Source of the DNA: Gloeocapsopsis sp. IPPAS B-1203
GTDB taxonomy: Bacteria > Cyanobacteriota > Cyanobacteriia > Cyanobacteriales > Chroococcidiopsidaceae
NCBI RefSeq assembly: GCF_002749975.1
Contig: NZ_PEIG01000002.1
Coordinates: forward strand, 186,001 to 250,000
DNA length: 64,000 nucleotides
Direction: 5' to 3'
The position numbers and the translations under genes were made by a program. This document shows positions 39,379 to 50,990 of this stretch, piece after piece (position 1 is the stretch's first letter; each line of letters begins with the position of its first letter). The notes below the pieces were generated by a model. That model saw only the letters and a program-made list of their open reading frames with translations. It was not told where the DNA came from and searched no databases.

Positions 39379-41697
39379 CTAATATTTCAGATTTTCCCCT
39401 ATATTTTCTGTAGCAAACTTGCTATTTTCTGGTTGTAATTGGTGACGAGCGTGTTCTAATAGCAAGCGTTGTTCGGCGCGGGCGATCGCATGATACGTTT
39501 GTTCAACAGCGTCTGCTTCTACAGAAATGGCAGTAATGCCCCAACGTACCAAAGAGTCAATGATTTCGGGATACAGTACAGGTGCTTGACCACAGATAGA
39601 GCAAGGAATGCGTGCTTGTTTTGCTTGGAGAATAATTTGGGCGATCGCCTGCATCACAACTGGATGGCGAGCATTAAATACAGTTGTTAATCCCAAGTCG
39701 CGATCAACTCCAAGTAGTAACTGAGTTAAATCATTTGTACCAATGGAAACCCCTTGGACGCCAGCTTTAACATATTCCGGAAGCAAAAACAACACTGATG
39801 GGACTTCTGCCATAATCCATAGCTGAAAATGTGGAGATTGAGTTAATCCAACTTGCTCAACGCGCTGACGACAAAAGACAAATTCCTCAACAGTACGGAT
39901 AAATGGCAAAATTAAGTGAACGTTATCGTAACCGGATTGGCGTACAGCCGCTAAAACGGTGAGTTCCAAATCAAATAGTGTTGGATCTTGCAAATAGCTC
40001 AAAATACGATTGCGACCAAACACAGAATTAGACAGTAATTGAAACTCTGGCGATCGCCAATCGAGCGAACGATAAAAAACAGGTTTAGGAGCAAACGCTT
40101 TGACAAATTGAGAAATGCATCCTTGCCAACGTTCGAGTAATTGTTGTTTATGCTGTGGCAACCATGCTTGTAAATGTTCTTTCTCTAGCATGTTCAGTAG
40201 CATCATCTCAGAACGTAATAAACCCAAGCCATCAACTGGTAGATTTGGCACTTTATCTAACAAATGCGGCTGACTGAAGTTGACGAGGATTTGAGTTGCA
40301 ATAGGCACTGTAGGAATATGAGAGGTATGCAGTGTTGGATTGATTGGTTGAGAAAATGCTTGATCGGGCTTGTTGCCAGACTGTCCTAAACGAATTTCAC
40401 CGCGCCTTCCATCTAAATCAATCAAGTCATTGGTTTGAATTATCTCAGTGGCATGAGATACACTCACGACTGCTGGAATTCCAAGCTCTCTTGCCAAAAT
40501 AGCACTATGCGAAGTTAAACCTCCGCGTTCAGTCACAAAGCCAGCAGCGTGTTGTAATAAAGGCAACCAATCAGGTGAGATTGTGGTGGCGACAATAATC
40601 ACTCCTGGGGGCAAGTATGACGGTTTTTGTTCAAGATTGCTGACAACATAGGCAGGTGCGATCAAGTGCCCTGGTGCTGCTGCTAGCCCTTGTAGCAATG
40701 AGGGAGAAGGTGATTGAGTTCCAATTGGAACATTGTGGCATTGTGTAATGACCAACTGTGGAGTATCGGTATCTCTGAACTCAAATGCCCACTCGTAAGC
40801 TATTGCTGCATGTGTTGTGCTTGATTCTTGCCCAAGACGAATGAGTTGTTGTAATTCCTGCTCTTGCAGCGCATATTGTTGTTTGTTGAGTAAATAGACT
40901 TGCAATTCATCTTGATGAGCAAAAGGGATAAGATGTGTGAATTGTGCAGGTAATGGTAAGTCAGCAATACCATAAGCAATTGTTTTATGACCCAATTGCG
41001 ATCGCACTGTGCCATCACCGACTAGATAAGAGTCGGGAATAACTTCTCCACGAGTAATTGCTAGCCCTAAACCATAAGTTGCTTGAATTTCTAACTGAGT
41101 AACTTGACACTTTAATACGCCTGATGCGAGCGCATTATGCAATGGTTGCACGAGAACAGCAATATCAAGTTGCCGTAATTCAATACCAAGATGCCGCCAA
41201 TAGAATAAATTTTTAGCACTGAATAGTTGACTCCACATTTGCAGCAATTTTTGGGCGATTGCTTCTGAATTATTACTACTGACTTGCGCTAGCAACACGT
41301 TTTGCTGATTTTGTAGTGTGTCTTCTGGCAACAAAACTTCAGGATAAAAAATTAGTACTGGTACGTGCCAACTATTCGCCGCTACTGCGATCGCCTCACT
41401 CAGATCAGTTACTGAGAATTTTTGAATTGCTTGACGTAATTTTTGTGCTACCTGCTGCAATTGCTGCCAATCATCAACATCAAGGTGAAAATAAGTATCA
41501 AACAGTTCAGTCATTTCAGATGAACTGAAAAGACGATCTGAAAATTCTCGCCCTACCTGAGTCACCACAAAACCTGGTTTGACTGGATAGCCACGTTGTA
41601 GTAACTGGCTAAGTTGTAACGCTTGAACGCCTACTAAAGTGTGTTCCGAATGAATTTGCTCCAGCCAGTATATTTTTTCCACATTTCTATAGTTCAA
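39379..41697 (-). CDS. PEP-utilising enzyme (PEP synthase-like)
   Basis: 772 residues. PPDK N-terminal ATP-grasp-like region (about 1-310), swivelling phospho-His domain (about 330-430) with catalytic His in GFVTERGGLTSHSAILARELGIPAVVSV, and C-terminal PEP barrel (about 455-745) with LLRSEMMLL, GVSIGTNDLTQLLLGVDRD and the catalytic Cys in CSICGQAP. This is the layout of PpsA. Compared with E. coli PpsA the ATP-binding part is divergent, so activity is less certain; ATP, PEP, pyruvate and Pi remain the likely reactants. Confidence 0.85.
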   Translation of the reverse strand: MNYRNVEKIYWLEQIHSEHTLVGVQALQLSQLLQRGYPVKPGFVVTQVGREFSDRLFSSSEMTELFDTYFHLDVDDWQQLQQVAQKLRQAIQKFSVTDLSEAIAVAANSWHVPVLIFYPEVLLPEDTLQNQQNVLLAQVSSNNSEAIAQKLLQMWSQLFSAKNLFYWRHLGIELRQLDIAVLVQPLHNALASGVLKCQVTQLEIQATYGLGLAITRGEVIPDSYLVGDGTVRSQLGHKTIAYGIADLPLPAQFTHLIPFAHQDELQVYLLNKQQYALQEQELQQLIRLGQESSTTHAAIAYEWAFEFRDTDTPQLVITQCHNVPIGTQSPSPSLLQGLAAAPGHLIAPAYVVSNLEQKPSYLPPGVIIVATTISPDWLPLLQHAAGFVTERGGLTSHSAILARELGIPAVVSVSHATEIIQTNDLIDLDGRRGEIRLGQSGNKPDQAFSQPINPTLHTSHIPTVPIATQILVNFSQPHLLDKVPNLPVDGLGLLRSEMMLLNMLEKEHLQAWLPQHKQQLLERWQGCISQFVKAFAPKPVFYRSLDWRSPEFQLLSNSVFGRNRILSYLQDPTLFDLELTVLAAVRQSGYDNVHLILPFIRTVEEFVFCRQRVEQVGLTQSPHFQLWIMAEVPSVLFLLPEYVKAGVQGVSIGTNDLTQLLLGVDRDLGLTTVFNARHPVVMQAIAQIILQAKQARIPCSICGQAPVLYPEIIDSLVRWGITAISVEADAVEQTYHAIARAEQRLLLEHARHQLQPENSKFATENIGENLKY

Positions 41698-41791
41698 GAA
41701 TTAGCAATTGCGCAAAAAAGTGACTATGGTTGCGATGCACCCCAAGTACTGCACTGTATATGTTATTGTCAGTGCTGAATAATACGAATAG

Positions 41792-44008
41792 TCAATGTAT
41801 TATTCTCCTTCGTGTTTGCTTAGGCGCTAACAGATCTTCTGTGATGACTTTTTTTTGAGGGCTATTCCACAAAGGTAGTTTGACAATGAAAGTTGCTCCG
41901 CGTCCAAATCCAGCACTACTAGCACGAACAGTACCACCATGCAATTCTACCAGTTGACGAACAATCGCGAGTCCTAGCCCTAAGCCACTGCTAGAGCGAG
42001 TCGTCGCCCTTTCAGCTTGTCGGAAGCGATCAAAGACATAGGGCAAAAACTCAGGGCTAATGCCAATTCCTGTGTCGCTGACTTGAATTTCAAGAAACTG
42101 ATCGATGCAATTCAGTTTGACTTCTACTTGACCACCATCAGGAGTAAATTTGACTGCATTTGATAGTAAATTCCAGATAATTTGTCGTAAGCGATCGCGA
42201 TCGCCCCAAACTATGCCAATCGCAGCAGCGATCGCGCTGTTAATCTGAATGTTCTTAGCTGCGGCAGCTGGTTGTACAGAGTCAATTGCCTCAGCAATCG
42301 CTTCTGCCATGTCTACAGGGCACATCTGTAAGTATAATTGACCACGCATTAAGCGAGAAGTATCTAATAAATCTTCAATAAGTTGTGTTTGCACTTTGGC
42401 ATTGCGCTCAATCACTTCTAAGGCTTTATCAGCCTTTGCTTCATCCATCCGGCGACTACGTAACAATTGTACCCAGCCGAGGATGGCATTTAAAGGCGTG
42501 CGGAGTTCGTGTGATACAACAGCTAAAAAGTCATCTTTCAAGCGGTTAGCTTCTGCAAGTTCTTCAGTTTGATGTCGTAAAGTATCTTCTAAGTGCTTAC
42601 GCTCTGTTAAATCCAACACAAAAGCAATACAAATATTTTGAGCGCCTTCGACTGTTGCACCACCTAGTAAAACAGGAATACGACTGCCATCTTTACGAAT
42701 ATATTCTTTTTCAAACGGATGACAAGCTCCCAGCGTCCTAATTTCTTGACTTGCGTGCTGATCTAAATGATGATATTCAGGCGGTGTCAATGTATCCCAG
42801 CGAAGTTCTTGCAGTTGATCGCGTTGGTATCCCACCATATTTAAAAAGGCGTCATTTGCTTCGATAATTTTGCCGTCTAAATCAGCAGTAATAATGCCAA
42901 TAATGTTAGCCTCTATTAAACAGCGAAAACGCGATTCACTCGTCCGCAGTGCTGCTTGCGATTGGTGCATTTGAGCAACAGCTGTTTCAGCTGCAACTTT
43001 AGCGCGGGCTTGCGATCGCGTTAGTCCGAATAGCACCATACTAACCGCGACTCCCCCACAGAAAATATATGGTACTAACCCTGCTTCTGAAGCACTAGCA
43101 AACTCAGGGCGTGTACTGAACACCAAACTCCAGGTTCGCCCAGCAATATTAATAGTTGTCGTTGTTGTTAAGCGCGATCGATAGTTATCGTTGTTGTCAT
43201 TCGAGCTATGCAGCAAATTTTGAGGAATAATTTTGGTTCCATCATAGACTTGAAAGTCTACATAAGAGTGTTGCTCTTCGCTAATCACATCGCGCAGCAA
43301 GTCTTCTACACGAAAAGGACTATAAACAAATCCCTCTAATGCGGTTTGCCTTTGCGCCACTGTTTCCAATTTAGAACCATTTCTATATATAGGAAAGTAA
43401 ATGAGAAAGCCTGCTTGTTTATAGTTATCAATTTCTTGTACAAGAGTTACTTTGCCTGATGCGGCTGCAGTACCAGTGTCACGCGCCCGTTCCATTGCTG
43501 CACGACGGACTTTTTCAGTAAACATATCAAACCCAATAGCCGCTTCGTTTCTTTGATCTAACGGTTCGAGGTAAATAATTGAGTGATACTCGCTACGCGG
43601 GTATTTGGGGCGAATGTTAATTTGTATTCCTTGTTGACGCAGTTGAGTAATGAGGGCATTCTGATCAGATGTCGTTTTAAGAGAAAAACCGATACCTTGA
43701 ATTCCTGGATAGCGATCGCGTAACTCTAACTGTTGTACATAAGCACGAAAATCCTCGCGAGTGACTTGATCGCTGGCTGCAAATAAACCGCTTCCACCCC
43801 TTAGCAGTGAAATATAAGTATCTAAACTATTTTTAATATCATCTTTGGTAAACTCAACTGCATTGTCAAAACGTAACTGATCTTTCGTTCTCGCTGTCAG
43901 TGCAACGTAAAAAGTCGCAATTGCAGTGAGTAACAAGGTTACTACCAAGACAAAATAAGGAATCCAAGTGCGACGCGGCTGGCGTGATGATGATAAATCC
44001 GGTTCCAT
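41792..44008 (-). CDS. CHASE-PAS sensor histidine kinase
   Basis: 738 residues. TM1 about 15-37, extracytoplasmic CHASE domain (about 75-250; SGLFAASDQVTREDFRAYV, GIQGIGFSLK), TM2 about 320-340, PAS (about 365-480), HisKA with His near 498 ([19 protein letters not shown]), HATPase (about 600-720; NLLSNAVKFTPDGG, DTGIGISPEF). CHASE domains bind small ligands, cytokinin-like in plants; the ligand here is unknown. The kinase core closely resembles that of the REC-PAS kinase at 35.5 kb, suggesting duplication. Confidence 0.93.
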   Translation of the reverse strand: MEPDLSSSRQPRRTWIPYFVLVVTLLLTAIATFYVALTARTKDQLRFDNAVEFTKDDIKNSLDTYISLLRGGSGLFAASDQVTREDFRAYVQQLELRDRYPGIQGIGFSLKTTSDQNALITQLRQQGIQINIRPKYPRSEYHSIIYLEPLDQRNEAAIGFDMFTEKVRRAAMERARDTGTAAASGKVTLVQEIDNYKQAGFLIYFPIYRNGSKLETVAQRQTALEGFVYSPFRVEDLLRDVISEEQHSYVDFQVYDGTKIIPQNLLHSSNDNNDNYRSRLTTTTTINIAGRTWSLVFSTRPEFASASEAGLVPYIFCGGVAVSMVLFGLTRSQARAKVAAETAVAQMHQSQAALRTSESRFRCLIEANIIGIITADLDGKIIEANDAFLNMVGYQRDQLQELRWDTLTPPEYHHLDQHASQEIRTLGACHPFEKEYIRKDGSRIPVLLGGATVEGAQNICIAFVLDLTERKHLEDTLRHQTEELAEANRLKDDFLAVVSHELRTPLNAILGWVQLLRSRRMDEAKADKALEVIERNAKVQTQLIEDLLDTSRLMRGQLYLQMCPVDMAEAIAEAIDSVQPAAAAKNIQINSAIAAAIGIVWGDRDRLRQIIWNLLSNAVKFTPDGGQVEVKLNCIDQFLEIQVSDTGIGISPEFLPYVFDRFRQAERATTRSSSGLGLGLAIVRQLVELHGGTVRASSAGFGRGATFIVKLPLWNSPQKKVITEDLLAPKQTRRRIIH

Positions 44009-44340
44009 GTAAAAATTTTACTTGCGCAATCCACCTCAGTGGAACTACTCATGACTCGCAAAATATATGCGGATGAGTTGAATTATGAGCCTAATACTTT
44101 AATAATATTCGTTATATGTAGATTAGCTAACTTGTGCCATAAATCAGCAACAACCAGTAAAAATACATTGCTAAAAACAAAAACACTCAAGACAGGATTT
44201 ACAAGCTAGCATACAGAATTTGCGATCGCGTACCCCTAACACTCAAACTTCTCCTATCGACATAGTTCTTTAGTCGTAAAAAAGTGATTCACTCTTATGT
44301 ATAAATTAAATTTGTAACTTTAGTTGAAATTAACAAGATA
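44009..44340. other. Spacer between divergent kinase and MgtC genes
   Basis: About 330 bp, AT-rich, with no ORF. It includes one HIP1 site near 44222 and presumably both promoters; no operator is recognised. Confidence 0.5.
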
Positions 44341-44802
44341 TTGACAAGTACTTACTTTGTTTCTCCTAATGACATACCGAGTGTTGTTTTTAGAGTATGT
44401 GTTGCGCTAATTGTAGGAGCAATCATTGGCTTAGAGCGTCAACTACGTAATAAACCAGCAGGTTTAAGAACTCATATGCTTGTGAGTTTTGGTTCTGCTT
44501 TATTTGTCCTAATTCCCCTACAAATGGGGGTACATTCAGATAGCCCTGATGCAGTTAGCCGTGTTATTCAAGGTGTTGCGGCTGGTATTGGTTTTCTTGG
44601 TGCTGGAGAGATTCTACGTGCGACGCGCGATCAAGATGGCGAACTTGCTAATATTCGCGGGTTAACTTCTGCTGCTGCGATTTGGGTTTCTGCGGCTTTA
44701 GGAGTTGTGTCTGGATGTGGATTGTGGCAATTGAGTTTAATTAGTGCGATTCTCGGTTTACTCGTGCTGAGGGTTTTTAAGCAAATTGAACGAAGACTTT
44801 AA
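44341..44802 (+). CDS. MgtC/SapB family membrane protein
   Basis: 153 residues with about four helices. Family core VGAIIGLERQLRNKPAGLRTHMLVSFGSALFVL at about 22-54 and GAGEILRATRDQDGELANIRGLTSAAAIWVSAALG. MgtC proteins support growth at low Mg2+ and modulate membrane ATPases. It starts at TTG 44341, as no ATG lies before the first helix. A Ca-type P-ATPase gene lies 1.2 kb away, but a link is only positional. Confidence 0.88.
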   Translation: MTSTYFVSPNDIPSVVFRVCVALIVGAIIGLERQLRNKPAGLRTHMLVSFGSALFVLIPLQMGVHSDSPDAVSRVIQGVAAGIGFLGAGEILRATRDQDGELANIRGLTSAAAIWVSAALGVVSGCGLWQLSLISAILGLLVLRVFKQIERRL

Positions 44803-44804
44803 AA

Positions 44805-44829
44805 AAGCAAAACTTTTGCTTATTTTGTC
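44805..44829 (+). terminator. Rho-independent-like terminator of mgtC
   Basis: AAGCAAAA at 44805-44812 pairs with TTTTGCTT at 44814-44821 and is followed by ATTTTGTC. It lies right after the MgtC stop codon and before the convergent recF end. Confidence 0.6.
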
Positions 44830-45941
44830 TAGCCACTCGTTATTCCTCCTGCTTGAACGTGCAGAATTTGAGATGCTTTGAGCCACTGAGCATCAAATGA
44901 GCCTAAGTGAGTAGTCGTAATCAAAGTTTGAAATCGATCTTGAATGGCATCAAGTAACTGATTTTGACGATGAAGATCGAGTTCAGCTAAAACGTCATCG
45001 AGTAGGAGTAGAGGTGATTCCCCAACCACTTCTTCAATTAATTTCAGTTCTGCGAGTTTAAGTGCGAGAACTAAAGTTCGTTGCTGTCCTTGAGAACCGT
45101 AGGCGCGTGCTGGTGTTTGATTAATTGTCAATTCTACTTCATCGCGATGAGGACCAACTAATGTTGTTCCTTGGTGTTGTTCGGCGATCGCTCTACTGGA
45201 AATCTTTTCGATAAATGCTTGCTGTAACTCATCGAAATGATCGTCTGTGACTACATTGGGTGCGTATTTAACCTGCAAAACTTCAGTGCTACCACTAATA
45301 CTTTCGTGCCAATTAGCCGCAACCGGAGCCAAAAGTGCGATCGCCCGCGATCGCCTTCTAATCACTCTAATACCTGCACTAACTAATTGCTCATTCCAGA
45401 CTGTTAGTTCTTCTAAACTCTGTCCATCTGAACTCTGAATTTTTTTTAATAAAGCATTGCGCTGTCGCAACACTTGATTATACTGTTGCAAGATATGCGC
45501 ATACACAGGCTCTAACTGAATCAACAATGTATCCAGCCAAGTGCGACGCTGATCGGGGCCACCACGAACTAAATCTAAATCAAGACTAGAAAACTGTACT
45601 GCATTGAGAATACCCAAAAAGTCCATCTGTCGCCTAATATTTTCGCTGTTGAGCGCAACAGTTCGTCTACCATTACGGCGGAGAGTGAGCGATAAGTCAG
45701 TGATACCAGTTTGACGCTCTAATGTGGCACTAACTTTACTCATCAATTCTCCTTCACGAACCAAATCGCGATCGCGTGTGCTGCGATGCGATCGCAATGT
45801 TGCCAGTAATTCTACCGCCTCTAATAAATTTGACTTACCTTGCGCGTTATTCCCTACCAAAATTGTTTTTGGAGCCAAAAAATTAACCCACTGCTCTTGA
45901 TAGTTACGAAATTGCTGTAGATGTAAGGTTTTTAGGTACAT
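44829..45941 (-). CDS. recF: RecF, DNA replication/repair ATPase
   Basis: 370 residues, SMC-like ABC ATPase. Walker [13 protein letters not shown] at about 30-41 (Walker-A type of RecF), signature [21 protein letters not shown], and Walker [14 protein letters not shown]. It starts [14 protein letters not shown], the classic RecF N-terminus. It loads RecA at gaps with RecO and RecR. As in most cyanobacteria it is not in a dnaA-dnaN operon. Confidence 0.95.
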   Translation of the reverse strand: MYLKTLHLQQFRNYQEQWVNFLAPKTILVGNNAQGKSNLLEAVELLATLRSHRSTRDRDLVREGELMSKVSATLERQTGITDLSLTLRRNGRRTVALNSENIRRQMDFLGILNAVQFSSLDLDLVRGGPDQRRTWLDTLLIQLEPVYAHILQQYNQVLRQRNALLKKIQSSDGQSLEELTVWNEQLVSAGIRVIRRRSRAIALLAPVAANWHESISGSTEVLQVKYAPNVVTDDHFDELQQAFIEKISSRAIAEQHQGTTLVGPHRDEVELTINQTPARAYGSQGQQRTLVLALKLAELKLIEEVVGESPLLLLDDVLAELDLHRQNQLLDAIQDRFQTLITTTHLGSFDAQWLKASQILHVQAGGITSG

Positions 45942-45974
45942 AGTTATAAAAGAAGCAGGGAAGCAGGGGAGTTA

Positions 45975-46042
45975 TGAGTGTTGAGTTTTGAGTTAAAAAA
46001 ATTCTTGTAATTCAAAATTCAAAACTCAAAATTCAAAACTCG
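45975..46042. repeat. TTTTGAGT/ACTCAAAA heptamer repeats
   Basis: GAGTGTTGAGTTTTGAGTT on one side and AATTCAAAACTCAAAATTC on the other form an imperfect inverted repeat between recF and the P-ATPase gene (both minus). Confidence 0.6.
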
Positions 46043-46045
46043 CAA

Positions 46046-48862
46046 CTAGCGTCTTTTTACTACACGGAAGAATAACTTTTCTAATTCAACCCAGACAAAG
46101 AGTAAAGTACTAAAACCAAAGCAAATTGCGAGTTCTAGTGGACTGAGCCAGTATGTATCAAAAAATGCTCGTAGTGGTGGAACGTAAACAAGCATAAGTT
46201 GCAAGATTGCTGTTACAACAACAGCGGCTAGGAGATAATGGTTTGAGAAAGGATTTTGTTCGATTGTCAATCTTGTATTAGAACGAACGGCTATTGCATG
46301 ACCCATCTGTGCTAAACACAAGGTAGTAAACACCATAGTTCTCCATGTTCTAGGATCGCGCGGGTACTCTGGTGCATTGGTATGGTAATAAGCCCATACC
46401 ATCAAGGAGATTGAGATGATCGCAAAAACAATGCCAATGCGAATCATGTAAAAACCCAATCCTCTTGCAAAGATACTTTCACGCGGACTAAAAGGAGGAC
46501 GTTTCATCACGTCTGGCTCAGCGGGTTCTACTGCTAAAGCAAGTGCAGGTAAACCGTCAGTGACTAAATTCATCCACAAAATTTGTAGTGGACTTAAGGG
46601 TACACCACCCAACCCAATTAAGGGTGCAGCAGCAACAGTCAAAACTTCACCAATATTACTGCCAAGAATGTATTTAATAAATCGGCGAATATTTGTATAG
46701 ACAACTCGACCTTCTTCGGTAGCGGCGACAATTGTCGCAAAGTTGTCATCAAGCAGTACCATGTCGCTTGCTTCTTTACTGACATCAGTTCCGGTAATTC
46801 CCATCGCAATGCCGATATCGGCTTGTTTCAGTGCAGGTGCATCATTGACACCATCACCTGTCATTGCTACAAATCTGCCACGTTGTTGTAACGCCTGTAC
46901 AATGCGTAATTTGTGTTCTGGAGAAACTCGTGCGTAAATACTGACAAGATCAACTTGTTTTTCAAGTTCCGGTTGGCTAATGTGTTCTAATTGTTGACCA
47001 GTCAGAACGCGATCGCTTAACTGAGCAATGCCTAAATCGGCGGCGATCGCTTGTGCGGTTAATTGATGATCTCCAGTAATCATCATTGGGCGAATTCCAG
47101 CTTCTCGACAACGGGCAACAGCTTCGCGGACTTCGGGGCGTGGTGCGTCGAGCATTCCGACTAATCCTAGCCAAATTAATTCTCGCTCGGATGTGTCTTC
47201 GGAACCTTCTTCGGGTAATGCGGCAAGTGGTTTATAGGCAAAACCTAGTACTCTTAAACCTTTACCTGCCATTGCGTTGTTTTGTGCCAAAATCTCTTGT
47301 CGTTGGGCTTCAGAAAGTGGTGTGGAGCGATCGCCACAATGAATGCGCTGACAACGTGCTAGCGTTAATTCAGGAGAACCTTTAGTAAACATCAAATAAG
47401 GCGTTGCATTGCCCAAAGCCAGAGAATCGTTCTGTGCTTGATACTCGGCACTACAGATCACGCTCATTCGTTTGCGTTCCGAAGAAAAGGGAAACTCTGC
47501 CACGCGGGGTAATCGTGCATCCCACTGATCTTTTTCGATACCTGCTTTACCTGCAAGCGATAGGAGTGCGCCTTCTGTGGGATCTCCTAGAATCGTCCAC
47601 TGTTCTTGTTCTGGCTGCAAAATCGCATCATTACATAAAGCACAAGCGATGAGTAATGCTTGAAGTTCAGGATGTTCGTCAACTTCGATGTTTTGACTGT
47701 GTAATAGAAACTGTCCGTGGGGGGTATATCCTTCGCCAGTGACTTGAAAATTTTTATTGTGAACAGCAACTGCTTGCACCACCATCTTGTTTTGTGTCAA
47801 AGTTCCCGTTTTATCCGAGCAAATCGTTGTGACACTACCGAGAGTTTCAACGGCTGGTAGTTTACGAATCAATGCACGACGGCGTACCATCCTTTGTGTT
47901 CCAAGTGCTAAGGTAACAGTGATCACAGCAGGTAAACCCTCTGGTACAACAGCGACTGCCATACTCAAAGAAACTTCAAGCAATTCATCAAAGTTCCCAA
48001 AATTAAGGTTTGTTAAATCAAAGTTACTGTTTTGCAGTATTCCGCCAACAACTACTAAAGCAACTAAAATCAGCGAACCCCCGACGAGTACGTTTCCTAG
48101 TTGAGACATCCGCTGCTGTAGAGGTGTCGGTTCACTTTCTACCGACTGAATCATTGTTGCGATCCGCCCTAGTTCAGTCTGCATCCCAGTGCCAGTAACA
48201 ACCACTTTGGCACGTCCTTGCACAACTTCAGTGCCTTGAAACACCATGTTGACGCGATCGCCAATTCCAGTATCTTCTTCTAGTTGAATATCTGCTTGTT
48301 TTTCAGCCGCTTGAGCTTCTCCGGTAAGTGCTGCTTCGCGAACTTGTAAATTCTGTTCTTCAATCAAGCGCCCATCTGCGGCTAGCTGTACTCCTGCTTC
48401 CAAAAGCACAACATCTCCTGGCACAAGTTCTTTCGCCTCGACTTCCACAATTTTGCCGTCGCGGATTGTGCGGACTAATGGTGCAGAAAGACGTTTGAGT
48501 GCAGCTAAGGCTTTTTCAGCGCGACTTTCTTGTAAATAGCCGAGAATACCATTGAGAACGACAATTAAACCAATCGCGATCGCATCTTTGGGGAACTCAT
48601 TATCCTGTAAGTCTAAAAATGCTGAGATGACTGCGACAGCAATCAGCATCACCAACATAATGTTTTTGAACTGATCCAGAAAAATGACCCAAGAACTACG
48701 ACCACCCGTTTCTGTAAGTTCATTAAGTCCGTATTTGCGTAATCTCTGTTGAACCTCTTCTGAGGTTAAACCAGTACGATCGCTAGCTAATAGTTGTAAA
48801 GTCTTATCAACATCCAAGGTGTGCCATACAGGTGTTGAATCAGGCAAAGAATGTGCAGACAT
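46046..48862 (-). CDS. P-type cation ATPase (Ca2+/SERCA-like)
   Basis: 938 residues, P2-type ATPase. N-terminal cation-ATPase domain ([18 protein letters not shown]), TGEA in the actuator (AALTGEAQ), [15 protein letters not shown] in M4, phosphorylation motif [11 protein letters not shown] at Asp ~349, nucleotide domain with FTKGSPE, hinge [13 protein letters not shown], and about ten helices. The PEGLP motif and size match PacL/PMA1-type Ca2+-exporting pumps of cyanobacteria. The exact ion is not certain. Confidence 0.93.
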   Translation of the reverse strand: MSAHSLPDSTPVWHTLDVDKTLQLLASDRTGLTSEEVQQRLRKYGLNELTETGGRSSWVIFLDQFKNIMLVMLIAVAVISAFLDLQDNEFPKDAIAIGLIVVLNGILGYLQESRAEKALAALKRLSAPLVRTIRDGKIVEVEAKELVPGDVVLLEAGVQLAADGRLIEEQNLQVREAALTGEAQAAEKQADIQLEEDTGIGDRVNMVFQGTEVVQGRAKVVVTGTGMQTELGRIATMIQSVESEPTPLQQRMSQLGNVLVGGSLILVALVVVGGILQNSNFDLTNLNFGNFDELLEVSLSMAVAVVPEGLPAVITVTLALGTQRMVRRRALIRKLPAVETLGSVTTICSDKTGTLTQNKMVVQAVAVHNKNFQVTGEGYTPHGQFLLHSQNIEVDEHPELQALLIACALCNDAILQPEQEQWTILGDPTEGALLSLAGKAGIEKDQWDARLPRVAEFPFSSERKRMSVICSAEYQAQNDSLALGNATPYLMFTKGSPELTLARCQRIHCGDRSTPLSEAQRQEILAQNNAMAGKGLRVLGFAYKPLAALPEEGSEDTSERELIWLGLVGMLDAPRPEVREAVARCREAGIRPMMITGDHQLTAQAIAADLGIAQLSDRVLTGQQLEHISQPELEKQVDLVSIYARVSPEHKLRIVQALQQRGRFVAMTGDGVNDAPALKQADIGIAMGITGTDVSKEASDMVLLDDNFATIVAATEEGRVVYTNIRRFIKYILGSNIGEVLTVAAAPLIGLGGVPLSPLQILWMNLVTDGLPALALAVEPAEPDVMKRPPFSPRESIFARGLGFYMIRIGIVFAIISISLMVWAYYHTNAPEYPRDPRTWRTMVFTTLCLAQMGHAIAVRSNTRLTIEQNPFSNHYLLAAVVVTAILQLMLVYVPPLRAFFDTYWLSPLELAICFGFSTLLFVWVELEKLFFRVVKRR

Positions 48863-49316
48863 GAAACAGCTCTCGGCAAAGGAGTATAGACATTAATCAT
48901 AGATTAGCTACTACCTTTGAGCTATGTGTATCTAAACTCATCCTCCTATCTCATCTGAATTCGTTCTGTGGCAAGAAGCCAAGGGCTGCGATCGCGATCT
49001 AGTTTAGGTAAGCTAATAAAAATTAATACTTTAGGTAAGGTAAAAATAAATGTAACGTGAATGCTGGTAATTGGTAGCAATTAGCTGTTAGTAGTAGTTA
49101 GCGGTTAGCACCTGTTTAGCTAAATTGCCAAGTGCTAAAAGCTTTCCCATTACCTATCACCAATTACCCATTACCTAATATCTGTAGTGTTCCTGCTAAA
49201 CAGTCAAAATTTCTGCTACAGATTTAGGATTAGACTCAGTAGGGGTGTATTGTTCTACTCAAATCCTTGTCAATCAAAATATCCAGGCATTCAGCAAAGG
49301 CGTACTCATTGTGTCT
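48863..49316. other. Spacer with short tandem repeats
   Basis: About 450 bp between the divergent ATPase and transglutaminase genes. It includes GGTAATTGG, TTAGTAGTAGTTAGCGGTTAG and ATTACCTATCACCAATTACCC tracts, the same kind as at 24277-24365, and no convincing gene. An upstream GTG at 49245 could extend the transglutaminase by 24 residues. Confidence 0.6.
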
Positions 49317-50990
49317 ATGATTGCAACACCCACTTCTTCTACCAACTCTTTATGGCGCACAATCCGACCAATCGGTGCTGCGACACTGCATGGCATAGCG
49401 TTTGTAGATGGCAAAGTTATTGCTATCGATACGATCAAAGGTCATTTACTAGAAATTGATCCTGCTAATGACAATACAACAATTATTAATCCTCATGCTA
49501 CTGCTGAATTTTTAGATGCGACTGGAATAGCACTGTGGGAAAATACACTCTGGTTAACGCGGGAGAACACAGTTTACTGCTGTCAATTTGGTGAGTTTAA
49601 GTTGCAAGAATTCGTGACTTTACCATATCCTGCAAACGGTGTTGCTGTGTGGCAAGACACAGTTTATGTGACTTGTCAAAAGATGGGTGACATTCTGATT
49701 TTTGATCGGCAAACAAAAAGCCAAATTACCCAATTTTTCGCCCCAGGGGTTGGTGTAGAAAATATTACAGTTCGTGATGAAGAGTTATGGGTTTGCGATA
49801 CAACTGAACAAAGTGTTTATTGTCTTGACCGCGCTACCGGAGACATTAAATTTAGTGTATTAACTCCGTTTGCTTCTCCTACAGGTTTAGCATTTTATCG
49901 CGATCAGGGTAGTGAAACTCTTTATGTCGCCTATGCTGATGAAGAAGCTTATATTCGCGATAATCCGAATGCCGAACCATCTCACGAATTAACTTATCGC
50001 GATCGCACATTTATTCATCCTTTAGACTATCACTACAATCCTACTGAGCATTTTGCTGTCTCCAACGGCTACTTACTGGAGATGATTTATACTGAGGAAA
50101 TTGCCCCGCTAGAAGATGTTTCTGCTTTGCAGCAAGTAGAATGGCGCATTGCTTTACCAGCAGAAACTGATCGTCAAAAAGTCAAACACATTGAACCTGT
50201 CGGTTTACCCTTCACAGAAGAAGTTGTAGAAGGACAGCGAGTAGCAGTCTTTAAATTTGATAGTCTTCAACCCAGCGAAAGACATATCTTTGGCTGGAAA
50301 GCATTAGTCGAGGTACGCGGAATTAAGTATCGTTTAACTCCCAGAGATGTTGAAGATCTTCCCAACTTATCACTAGAGTTTCAATCCCGCTATTTAGTAG
50401 ATGATGATGAATTAGCGATGGATCAACTCGTTGTCCGTCGTGCAGCGAAAGAAGCTGTAGGAACAGAAACAAATCTTCTTCGTAAAGTTTATAAAATTCG
50501 TAACTATGTTTATGACGAACTATCCTACGGAATTAAACCACATATTGATACACCTGATGTCGTTTTAGATCGCGGTATTGGCTCGTGTGGCGAATATGTT
50601 GGTGTCTTACTTGCATTATTGCGTCTTAATGGTATCGCTTGCCGGACAATTGGTCGATACAAGTGTCCGCCGTATGCCGAACAGCAAGGGATTCCGCTGC
50701 AACCAGATTTTAACCATGTTTGGCTAGAGTTTTATGTACCAGGACTAGATAAGTGGCTACCTATGGAGTCTAATCCTGATGATGTGGGAGAAAATGGTCC
50801 TTATCCTTCACGCTTTTTTATGGGATTAGCTTGGTATCACATAGAAATTGGTAAAGGAATACCATTTGAAACAGTCACTAGCAAAGGTTTACCGCTAGAG
50901 GACATTTCGCTTGGTGATATTGCAATCAACCATATCCGTTTCACCATTGTTAAAGAGTTGCTACCTGATTCAAGAGGAGCGAGGGAGTAG
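49317..50990 (+). CDS. Transglutaminase-like protein with beta-propeller N-terminus
   Basis: About 557 residues from ATG 49317 (MIATPTSSTNSLW). The N-terminal half (about 20-230) has repeated WENTLWLTR/VWQDTVYVT/RDEELWVCD units of a beta-propeller. The C-terminal half is a transglutaminase-like cysteine peptidase domain: Cys near 424 (GIGSCGEYVGVLLALLRLNGI), His near 467 (FNHVWLEF) and an acidic residue in LPMESNPDD. It lacks a signal peptide. The role is probably proteolysis or amide exchange of unknown targets. The last residues SRGARE and the stop lie in a polypurine repeat. Confidence 0.85.
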   Translation: MIATPTSSTNSLWRTIRPIGAATLHGIAFVDGKVIAIDTIKGHLLEIDPANDNTTIINPHATAEFLDATGIALWENTLWLTRENTVYCCQFGEFKLQEFVTLPYPANGVAVWQDTVYVTCQKMGDILIFDRQTKSQITQFFAPGVGVENITVRDEELWVCDTTEQSVYCLDRATGDIKFSVLTPFASPTGLAFYRDQGSETLYVAYADEEAYIRDNPNAEPSHELTYRDRTFIHPLDYHYNPTEHFAVSNGYLLEMIYTEEIAPLEDVSALQQVEWRIALPAETDRQKVKHIEPVGLPFTEEVVEGQRVAVFKFDSLQPSERHIFGWKALVEVRGIKYRLTPRDVEDLPNLSLEFQSRYLVDDDELAMDQLVVRRAAKEAVGTETNLLRKVYKIRNYVYDELSYGIKPHIDTPDVVLDRGIGSCGEYVGVLLALLRLNGIACRTIGRYKCPPYAEQQGIPLQPDFNHVWLEFYVPGLDKWLPMESNPDDVGENGPYPSRFFMGLAWYHIEIGKGIPFETVTSKGLPLEDISLGDIAINHIRFTIVKELLPDSRGARE